A stretch of 5,319 nucleotides of DNA, taken from NCBI GenBank assembly GCA_934434905.1, contig CAKSAI010000237.1, positions 1 to 5,319 of the forward strand, in the 5' to 3' direction. Under the pieces are notes generated by a model. That model was not told where the DNA came from, made no database searches, and saw only the letters and a program-made list of their open reading frames with translations. Every line of letters starts with the position of its first letter. Within the stretch, counting starts at the first letter, position 1. This document shows positions 1 through 4,991 of the stretch, one piece after another. Source of the DNA: an uncultured Lachnospiraceae bacterium. GTDB lineage: Bacteria > Bacillota > Clostridia > Lachnospirales > Lachnospiraceae. Both the position numbers and the translations under genes were made by a program.

Positions 1-47
1 TACGAAAGATATTTGTAAAGTGAAAAAGACAGAATATACCAAAGACG
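1..47 (+). other. 3' end of an upstream transcript, reading frame unresolved
   Basis: No complete gene fits here. All three forward frames run in from the left edge and stop soon: frame 1 at 16-18, frame 3 at 21-23, and frame 2 at 65-67. Frame 2 reads TKDICKVKKTEYTKDG and would end inside the stem of the hairpin at 48-75. Stops at 18 or 23 would leave a normal 25-30 nt gap before that hairpin. The segment is therefore probably the tail and 3' untranslated region of a gene starting outside the window. Its product cannot be named and the frame cannot be chosen from this sequence alone. Confidence 0.3.
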
Positions 48-79
48 GAAGCTGCTTAAGTTATTAAGCAGCTTCTTCT
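48..79 (+). terminator. Probable intrinsic terminator of the upstream gene
   Basis: A perfect 12-bp stem pairs GAAGCTGCTTAA (48-59) with TTAAGCAGCTTC (64-75) around a GTTA loop. A further G-U pair (47/76) is possible. The tract that follows (TTCTGAT) is only moderately T-rich, so termination may be incomplete. Its position between an upstream reading frame and the next gene fits a terminator. The 3' arm overlaps a second palindrome (71-97), so the two hairpins cannot form together. Confidence 0.55.
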
Positions 80-97
80 GATATAATCAGAAGAAGC
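71..97. repeat. 12-bp-arm palindrome at the left edge of the repeat block
   Basis: GCTTCTTCTGAT (71-82) and ATCAGAAGAAGC (86-97) are perfect reverse complements separated by ATA. The right arm is also the start of repeat unit 1. The left arm, extended to 71-85, is a perfect 15-bp reverse complement of 193-207, which spans the start of repeat unit 2. The left arm can therefore pair with either repeat copy or be occupied by the upstream terminator stem. This could be a terminal inverted repeat of a small element or an RNA switch-like arrangement. The sequence shows the pairing potential, not the function. Confidence 0.6.
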
Positions 98-195
98 CCC
101 TCCGGGGAGGATGCGCAGCTCGCGGTAAGGAATATATTGCTGACGCAATCCGCTCGCGCGCGACGAATGTGCAGCAGCACATTCGATTGGCATAT
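86..195 (+). repeat. Structured intergenic repeat, full-length unit (copy 1)
   Basis: This 110-bp unit has three parts. Part A (86-118) recurs exactly at 196-228. Part B (119-176) occurs once. Part C (177-195) recurs with two mismatches at 231-249. The unit is rich in self-complementarity: CCCC/GGGG at 97-107; GCGG (122-125) plus ATTGC (136-140) pairing with GCAAT-CCGC (145-153); the palindrome TCGCGCGCGA (154-163); and the hairpin at 164-185. No reading frame of useful length is present. It resembles the dispersed non-coding repeats seen between genes in Clostridia genomes, but whether it is dispersed in this genome cannot be seen from one window. Confidence 0.7.
164..185. repeat. 9-bp hairpin within repeat unit 1
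   Basis: CGAATGTGC (164-172) and GCACATTCG (177-185) are perfect reverse complements around an AGCA loop. Repeat unit 2 keeps only the right arm (231-239), because the left arm falls in the segment missing from that copy. No T-tract follows, so this is not a terminator on the + strand. Confidence 0.6.
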
Positions 196-251
196 ATCAG
201 AAGAAGCCCCTCCGGGGAGGATGCGCAGAGGCACATTCGATTGATATATAT
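196..251 (+). repeat. Structured intergenic repeat, internally deleted unit (copy 2)
   Basis: Bases 196-228 are identical to 86-118 (33 of 33). Bases 231-251 match 177-197 at 19 of 21 positions. The A-part copies lie 110 bp apart and the C-part copies 54 bp apart, so copy 2 lacks exactly 56 bp. The break lies at a GCAG tetranucleotide found at both edges of the missing piece in copy 1 (115-118 and 171-174), which fits a microhomology deletion after tandem duplication. The unit ends about 27 bp before the downstream start codon, so it forms part of the 5' leader if transcription starts upstream. No convincing sigma-A or sigma-E promoter was found in 86-278. Confidence 0.7.
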
Positions 252-266
252 AAGAAATAATCAGGC

Positions 267-273
267 AGGAAGG
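267..273 (+). promoter_or_regulatory. Ribosome binding site of the SpoIID-domain gene
   Basis: AGGAAGG lies 5 nt before the ATG at 279. This supports that start, which is also followed directly by the basic residues and hydrophobic stretch expected of a signal anchor. Confidence 0.8.
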
Positions 274-278
274 TATCC

Positions 279-2582
279 ATGAGAAAGAAGATTATCATTC
301 CGGCGGCAGCAGGGGCTTTGCTATTGCTCCTTATTGCGGCAGTTTTGTTCTTAAGAGGAAGAGAGCGGCAGGTTCCTTTTTCCGAGGAGTATGTGATGGC
401 GGAGGAACTGCCTGCACTTTTGAGCTTTACATACCACGACCAGGGGGGATGGGAGACCGAGATCGGCGGAATCGTCCGGGGAAAGATGAGCTATCGGGAG
501 CTATCGGAGCTTTTAGAGCAGCTTGGCGTGAAGGAGTATGTTACCTATGAGGACGGGCGCAGGTTCTCCGCGGTGCCGCGGGCAGTTTTCTTTCAGGTGT
601 ATGCGCAACTGTTGGACCTTCTGGATGTGGATGGCAGGGTAAGTACGGCGGATCTTGTTTTCGTGGGAAATGCTCCGAAGGAAGAACCGGGCATATCTTC
701 CGTGAACACCGAAGCAGGGCAGGAATCGGATGCTTCGGCAGGGCAGACTGCGGTGCAGCAATCCGGGGCGCAGAAGCAGGTACTTTGGCTGACACAGCAG
801 GGATATATGGATGTCAAAGGCGGGGCAGGGTATATTGCGCGTTACGACATGTATCAGGCTTATACCATGGACGGCGCAGTGATCGGGCTTAAGAGCCGCC
901 TTATCACATCGGTGACATGGGAAAATGTGTTTGTACATACAGCCGGAGATGAGAAGGCGGAGCTTCTGTTTGAGAAGGAGCGGATCTCCATAGAGATTCC
1001 TACCCTGAAGGAAACCATTACAGATACCATCTGTGATCTGGAGTGGAAGAACAACGCAGTTTCCGCCATCTATAAGAAGGAAGAAATGATACAGGGCACG
1101 GTGTTGTCCTACAATGAGGAACAGATTGAGATTGCCGGTTACGGGGCTTTAAAGCACAGCGGTCCCTTAAAAATATACAAGACCTATGGCACTGTGGAAC
1201 AGTTGGAGGAATCCAAGCTGATGATTGGGAATCTTGTGGCAGATTTTGTGGTGGCGAAGGGGCTGGTCTGCGGCATTATCCTGAAGGAGCCGGCGGAGAT
1301 CAAAGATATCCGGGTCCTCCTGTTAAACGGAAGCGAACCCTATTACCCGGAACTCTATGTGATATCCGATGAAGAGACCACGGTTACCTTCGGTGACAGC
1401 GTACAGCAGCTAAATGCAAATACATTGATCACAGCTTCTAGCTTTTTTGCAGATAGTCAGGAGGGATATGTGAGTATCGACACGGCCACGGAGCAGGGGA
1501 ACCTCTACCTGAGTAACGAAAAGGGAGAACATGTCTCTCTGGGGTATCCGGGGAATTTTAAGCTGCGTCGGTATCCAGAGGGGTACTGCGTTGTCAATGA
1601 ACTCTCTCTTGAGACGTATCTTGCAGGCGTGGTGCCAAGCGAGATGCCTGCCGCCTATGAGATGGAGGCGCTGCGTGTTCAGGCGGTATGTGCCAGAAGC
1701 TATGCATGTATCCAGCTTACCAATGACGCATATGCAGCTTTTGGTGCAAATGTTGATGACAGCACCAGCTATCAGGTATATAATAAGCAGGCAAGGGATG
1801 AACGTTCCACGCTGGCGGTGAAGGATACCATCGGTGAGGTCATAAAGTATAACGGAGATATCGCAGAGGCCTATTATTATTCCACCTCCTGCGGGTTTTC
1901 ACAGGATATGAGTGTCTGGAATGCGGCGGATGACAGCAATGGATATCTGGTAAGCATCTCTCTTTTAACGGATGGGGAGCGGCCGGACTTCTCCGATGAG
2001 GCTGTGTTCGCACAGTTTATCCAGGATAAGGCGCGAACCGCTTACGACAGCGACGGCGTTTATTTTCGCTGGCAGGCCAATGTGGATCTGAATGCTGCCG
2101 CAGACAAGGTGAACAAGGCGCTTGCGGAACGCCAGACGGTGAATCCCGCCAACGTGCAGGTTTTTGACACGGCAGGAAATGCTTCGACCCTGACATCGGC
2201 CCAGCTAGGTGCCGTCACCGGGATAGTACCAGAGGAGCGGAGCGTGGGCGGAGTTCTTAAGAAACTGCGCATTCAATATGAAAAAGGAACAATTCTTTTG
2301 ACAACGGAATATAATATACGTAAAATATTAGGAGTGGCTGCTGCCTCTATGCGGGATAAGAACGACAAGGAGATCACAGTCATGACACTTCTGCCCAGCG
2401 CGGCCTTCACGGTGACTGCGGCAAAGCAGGGGTATCTGCTCTATGGCGGCGGATACGGCCACGGCATCGGCATGAGCCAGAACGGTGCCAACGGCATGGC
2501 GAAGGCAGGCCTCACCTATGTGGAGATCCTGCAGAAGTTTTATCAGAATATTACGATAGAAAACATTTATAACGGACAATGA
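279..2582 (+). CDS. SpoIID/LytB-domain cell-wall protein, membrane-anchored, 767 aa
   Basis: The protein belongs to the SpoIID/LytB family. SpoIID is a peptidoglycan lytic transglycosylase needed for forespore engulfment, and LytB is an amidase enhancer. Residues 2-4 are basic and 5-25 form a hydrophobic helix, so the rest is predicted to be extracytoplasmic. Residues about 135-167 form a low-complexity Gln/Ser/Ala/Glu linker. The SpoIID-like region runs from about 344 (IRVLLLNG) to the end. It contains YPEGY at 432-436, LETYLAGVVPSEMP at 444-457 with the probable catalytic Glu455, AVCARSYA at 469-476, YYYSTSCGF at 532-540, and the family's C-terminal signature GGGYGHGIGMSQNG at 723-736. Classical SpoIID is about 340 residues. 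This protein carries a much longer N-terminal region (about 26-343) that I do not recognise as a named domain. It is probably co-transcribed with the membrane protein 15 nt downstream. The domain call is firm. A sporulation role, as opposed to a vegetative wall role, is inference. Confidence 0.93.
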   Translation: MRKKIIIPAAAGALLLLLIAAVLFLRGRERQVPFSEEYVMAEELPALLSFTYHDQGGWETEIGGIVRGKMSYRELSELLEQLGVKEYVTYEDGRRFSAVPRAVFFQVYAQLLDLLDVDGRVSTADLVFVGNAPKEEPGISSVNTEAGQESDASAGQTAVQQSGAQKQVLWLTQQGYMDVKGGAGYIARYDMYQAYTMDGAVIGLKSRLITSVTWENVFVHTAGDEKAELLFEKERISIEIPTLKETITDTICDLEWKNNAVSAIYKKEEMIQGTVLSYNEEQIEIAGYGALKHSGPLKIYKTYGTVEQLEESKLMIGNLVADFVVAKGLVCGIILKEPAEIKDIRVLLLNGSEPYYPELYVISDEETTVTFGDSVQQLNANTLITASSFFADSQEGYVSIDTATEQGNLYLSNEKGEHVSLGYPGNFKLRRYPEGYCVVNELSLETYLAGVVPSEMPAAYEMEALRVQAVCARSYACIQLTNDAYAAFGANVDDSTSYQVYNKQARDERSTLAVKDTIGEVIKYNGDIAEAYYYSTSCGFSQDMSVWNAADDSNGYLVSISLLTDGERPDFSDEAVFAQFIQDKARTAYDSDGVYFRWQANVDLNAAADKVNKALAERQTVNPANVQVFDTAGNASTLTSAQLGAVTGIVPEERSVGGVLKKLRIQYEKGTILLTTEYNIRKILGVAAASMRDKNDKEITVMTLLPSAAFTVTAAKQGYLLYGGGYGHGIGMSQNGANGMAKAGLTYVEILQKFYQNITIENIYNGQ

Positions 2583-2597
2583 AAGGAAAGAAAGTGT

Positions 2598-3428
2598 ATG
2601 TTTTGGAAGATCGTCGCGGGGATCAGAATGTTTGCAAAAAAATGCAATGATGACAATATCAGCGCTTTTGCTGCACAATCTGCATTTTTTATCATATTAT
2701 CGCTCATTCCGTTTCTCATGCTGTTTATCTCATTGGTGCAGTATACGCCAGTGTCGGAGAGCATGGTGATGGAGGTGGTGAACCGGACGATGCCCGGATA
2801 TGTGGCACCGCTTCTGATCTCTGTAATCCATGAGATCTACAGCAGGAGTATTGGAGTGATCTCTGTGACGGCTATTGTAGCCATCTGGGCCGCTGCCAAG
2901 GGGATCCAGTACCTGTCCGGGGGACTGAATTCTGTCTACGATATCGAGGAGACCAGAAATTATTTCTATCTGCGCCTTCGCGCCATGCTGTATACGCTGG
3001 TGCTGGTGGTAGCCATCATTCTGTCGCTGATGCTGTTGATCTTCGGCAATTCCATCCAAAACCTTCTGATCCGGTATTTTCCGATCATCGGAAAGCTTAC
3101 CAAAGTGGTGTTGAGTCTGCGTACACTGATCATGCTGGCTGTGTTTATTTTCTTCTTCGCCATCCTGTTCAAAATGCTGCCGAACCGGAAGGCCACGATC
3201 AAAAGCCAGTTGCCCGGCAGTATTCTCTGTGCAGTTGCCTGGTCGGTATTTTCCTACGGTCTGTCCGTGTATGTGGACTATTTCAATGGATTTTCTATGT
3301 ACGGGAGTCTGACGACGATCGTCTTAGTGATGCTGTGGCTGTATTTCTGTATGTACATATTATTGATTTGTGGTGAGATTAATAATGTACTGGAGAACAG
3401 TTCAGCCAGACCGAAGATAGGACGGTAA
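2598..3428 (+). CDS. YihY/virulence factor BrkB family membrane protein, 276 aa
   Basis: This is an integral membrane protein of the YihY/BrkB family, once mis-annotated as RNase BN. No agreed biochemical activity is established for the family. Six hydrophobic segments are visible at about 23-48, 85-106, 128-150, 174-194, 204-226 and 236-262. Family hallmarks are the opening ISAFAAQSAFFIILSLIPF (21-39), the loop SVYDIEETR (112-120), MLPNRK (193-198), and the last helix with GSLTTIVLVMLWLY and LLICGEINNVL (236-265). The length is typical of Gram-positive members. The start at 2598 is preceded by AGGAAAG (2584-2590) with a 7-nt spacer, just after the stop of the SpoIID-domain gene, so translation is probably from the same mRNA. 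No convincing terminator follows; an A/T tract there appears to belong to the next promoter. The family assignment is secure. The cellular role is unknown. Confidence 0.92.
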   Translation: MFWKIVAGIRMFAKKCNDDNISAFAAQSAFFIILSLIPFLMLFISLVQYTPVSESMVMEVVNRTMPGYVAPLLISVIHEIYSRSIGVISVTAIVAIWAAAKGIQYLSGGLNSVYDIEETRNYFYLRLRAMLYTLVLVVAIILSLMLLIFGNSIQNLLIRYFPIIGKLTKVVLSLRTLIMLAVFIFFFAILFKMLPNRKATIKSQLPGSILCAVAWSVFSYGLSVYVDYFNGFSMYGSLTTIVLVMLWLYFCMYILLICGEINNVLENSSARPKIGR

Positions 3429-3474
3429 AAAAGTTTTTTTCACTCTTTACTTTATCGTGCTAATGTGGTAGAAT
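3427..3474 (+). promoter_or_regulatory. Sigma-A-type promoter of the ABC transporter operon
   Basis: The -10 is TAGAAT (3469-3474, 5 of 6 to consensus) with an extended -10 TGG just upstream (3466-3468). The -35 is TTTACT (3446-3451, 4 of 6), with 17-bp spacing. An A6-G-T7 tract at 3427-3440 sits where an UP element would lie. It begins within the stop codon of the preceding gene. Transcription is predicted to start near 3481, giving a leader of about 38 nt with no obvious operator, riboswitch or attenuator. Confidence 0.75.
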
Positions 3475-3504
3475 ACGAAAGACATTTAAGAGAGAATACA
3501 AAAC

Positions 3505-3509
3505 GGAGG
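3505..3509 (+). promoter_or_regulatory. Ribosome binding site that fixes the solute-binding protein start
   Basis: GGAGG lies 9 nt before the ATG at 3519. An in-frame ATG at 3465 would add 18 residues, but it lies upstream of the predicted transcription start, overlaps the promoter spacer, has no Shine-Dalgarno sequence, and would bury the signal peptide. The 3519 start is therefore preferred. Confidence 0.88.
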
Positions 3510-3518
3510 AATTTTATT

Positions 3519-4313
3519 ATGAAGAAAATGATCGCAATGCTTTTAACGGCAGCAATGGTAATGGGCTTGTGTGTAACCGGCTGCGGCGGTAAAAATGATA
3601 CCAAGGAGACCAGCTATGCGGTGGAGGCAGGATCCGCAGCCGAGGAAGTGGCAAAGGAAAAGGGCTATAAGTACAATTCCGTTTCTTCCCAGGCAGATGC
3701 TTTGATGGAGGTGGCTTCCGGTACTTCGAATGCAGCTATCATCGATCTTCTGATGGCGGGCGCTATGATCGGGGAGGGCACCAGTTATCCGAATCTGACC
3801 TATACAGAGGAACTGACCGAGGAAGAGTACGGCATCGGATGCCGCAAGGGCTCTGATCTGGCTTCTTATATCAATGCGGTGCTGGCGGAGAGCTATGCCG
3901 ACGGAACCATGCAGAAGATCGCCGATAAATATGGTGTGCGGGAAGAACTGCTTATCAAGCAGGAAAAATCAGAATATGTCGCTTCCGAGAAGGACAGCGA
4001 TGTAGCGCATATTAAGGAAAAAGGAAAACTGATCGTCGGCATTACGGAATTCGCACCGATGGATTACAAGGATGATGATGGCAACTGGATCGGCTTTGAT
4101 GCGGATATGGCGCGCCTGGTGGCTGAAAAGCTTGGTGTTGAAGTAGCCTTTACTGTTATTGTTGATTGGGACAGCAAGGTGATGGAATTGGAAACCGGAA
4201 ACGTTGATGTGGTGTGGAATGGGATGACGCTCACCAACGCAGTGCTTTCTTCCATGGAATGCACCAATGCATACTGCAAAAATGCACAGGTTGTGGTAGT
4301 TCCGCAGAAGTAG
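3519..4313 (+). CDS. Circularly permuted family 3 amino-acid-binding lipoprotein, 264 aa
   Basis: This is the predicted substrate-binding subunit of the ABC importer encoded downstream, anchored outside the membrane. Residues 1-21 form a lipoprotein signal peptide and VTGC (19-22) is the lipobox, with Cys22 the expected lipidated residue. Family 3 proteins normally run from lobe 1 (GKLxVGT, DxDG, GFDxD, GMTxT, QVVVV) to lobe 2 (VExGSA, D in the ligand site, YGIxxRKG, C-terminal ADGT...KYG helix). Here the order is reversed. Residues 33-148 hold AVEAGSA (34-40), AAIIDLLMA (72-80), EEEYGIGCRKGSDL (101-114) and YADGTMQKIADKYG (126-139). Residues 161-264 hold IKEKGKLIVGITEFAPMDY (165-183), GFDADMA (192-198), WNGMTLT (233-239) and AQVVVVPQK (256-264). 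A linker at about 149-160 joins the old C-terminus to the old N-terminus. Asp76 matches the usual alpha-amino ligand contact. The arginine normally in the TxxR motif is replaced (TNAV, 239-242). The total length is normal for the family, so nothing appears lost. The family assignment is very secure, and the permutation is read directly from motif order. Confidence 0.92.
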   Translation: MKKMIAMLLTAAMVMGLCVTGCGGKNDTKETSYAVEAGSAAEEVAKEKGYKYNSVSSQADALMEVASGTSNAAIIDLLMAGAMIGEGTSYPNLTYTEELTEEEYGIGCRKGSDLASYINAVLAESYADGTMQKIADKYGVREELLIKQEKSEYVASEKDSDVAHIKEKGKLIVGITEFAPMDYKDDDGNWIGFDADMARLVAEKLGVEVAFTVIVDWDSKVMELETGNVDVVWNGMTLTNAVLSSMECTNAYCKNAQVVVVPQK

Positions 4314-4318
4314 GAGAG
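4312..4318 (+). promoter_or_regulatory. Ribosome binding site overlapping a stop codon (permease)
   Basis: AGGAGAG begins inside the TAG stop of the solute-binding gene (4311-4313) and sits 5 nt before the permease ATG. This suggests translational coupling. Confidence 0.75.
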
Positions 4319-4323
4319 ACATT

Positions 4324-4980
4324 ATGTTTTGGACTGTCACACAAACGTTACTGAATGGACTCCTCACCACGTTTGAGATATTTATACTGACATTGATCTT
4401 TTCCCTGCCGCTGGGGCTGGTGGTGGCCTTTGGCTCCATGAGTCGGTTCCTGCCGCTGCGGTGGCTGGTGAATGTTGTGGTCTGGATCATTCGCGGGACG
4501 CCGCTGATGCTGCAACTGATCGTTATATTTTATGGGCCGGGTCTGTGGCTTGGACATAACATCTGGAGCGGCGATGAGCCGGGAAGGATCACTGCCACGG
4601 TGGTTGCCTTCGTGATCAACTATGCGTGCTATTTTTCCGTGATCTTCCGGGGCGGTATCGAGGGCGTGCCGAGAGGACAGCGGGAAGCCGGGCAGGTGCT
4701 TGGCATGACCAGAAGCCAGATCTTTTTCAAGGTTACGCTGCTTCAGATGGTTAAGCGCGTGATGCCGCCTATGTCAAACGAGATCATTACGCTGGTGAAG
4801 GACACCTCCCTTGCGCGGATCATTTCCGCCTATGAGCTGACCTTTGCCGGATATTCCTTTATGAAGTCAGCGGGAATTACATGGCCGTTGTTCTACACCG
4901 GTGTGTTTTATCTGGCATTCGTGGGAATCCTGACGCTGCTGTTTCATTATATTGAGCGCAGACTGGACTATTTCCGATAA
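4324..4980 (+). CDS. Polar amino-acid ABC transporter permease, 218 aa
   Basis: This is the transmembrane subunit of a polar amino-acid uptake (HisM/GlnP-type) ABC importer, forming the substrate channel. Hydrophobic segments lie at about 10-37, 48-78, 91-109, 150-170 and 186-208, consistent with the five-helix fold. The family signature RGTPLMLQL is at 57-65. The cytoplasmic EAA loop that docks on the ATPase is seen as FRGGIEGVPRGQREAGQVLG (108-127) followed by VTLLQ (137-141). NEIITLVKDTSLARII at 152-167 is also typical. Only one permease gene is visible, so a homodimer is the simplest model. The start follows the solute-binding gene by 10 nt with its own Shine-Dalgarno. Nothing is truncated and the length is normal. 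The substrate cannot be read from this subunit; polar amino acids are the family expectation. Confidence 0.95.
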   Translation: MFWTVTQTLLNGLLTTFEIFILTLIFSLPLGLVVAFGSMSRFLPLRWLVNVVVWIIRGTPLMLQLIVIFYGPGLWLGHNIWSGDEPGRITATVVAFVINYACYFSVIFRGGIEGVPRGQREAGQVLGMTRSQIFFKVTLLQMVKRVMPPMSNEIITLVKDTSLARIISAYELTFAGYSFMKSAGITWPLFYTGVFYLAFVGILTLLFHYIERRLDYFR

Positions 4981-4987
4981 GGAGGAG
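4979..4987 (+). promoter_or_regulatory. Ribosome binding site overlapping a stop codon (ATPase)
   Basis: AAGGAGGAG starts inside the TAA stop of the permease gene (4978-4980) and lies 4 nt before the ATPase ATG at 4992. It is the strongest Shine-Dalgarno in the window. Confidence 0.8.
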
Positions 4988-4991
4988 AGAC

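Noticed and set aside
1..14. Near match (13 of 14) between TACGAAAGATATTT and 3474-3487 just downstream of the operon -10
   Set aside because: An AT-rich 13-of-14 match is expected by chance about once or twice in a window this size, and no -35/-10 can be seen left of base 1.
104..128. Small ORF starting ATGCGCAG after GGGGAGG (also at 221)
   Set aside because: The Shine-Dalgarno-like GGGGAGG abuts the ATG with no spacer, and the frames close after 5 and 7 codons. It is part of the repeated block, not a gene.
191..262. Promoter for the SpoIID-domain gene (CATATATC, TATATA, AATAAT boxes)
   Set aside because: AT-rich -10-like words exist, but none has a plausible sigma-A or sigma-E -35 at the right spacing.
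513..938. Minus-strand open frame inside the SpoIID-domain gene
   Set aside because: It is antisense to a firmly identified gene, with a His/Arg/Pro/Ser-rich composition typical of shadow frames and no recognisable domain.
3427..3440. A6-G-T7 tract after the BrkB-family gene as a terminator
   Set aside because: An all A-T hairpin with almost no loop would be very weak. Its position just before the -35 fits an UP element better.
3519..4313. Solute-binding gene as a broken or truncated pseudogene
   Set aside because: Both lobes are represented, total length is normal, the frame is open, and signal peptide, lipobox, Shine-Dalgarno and promoter are intact. Rearranged order explains the oddity better than decay.
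3969..4490. Minus-strand open frame across the solute-binding protein/permease junction
   Set aside because: It spans two well-supported genes on the opposite strand and shows no family motifs.
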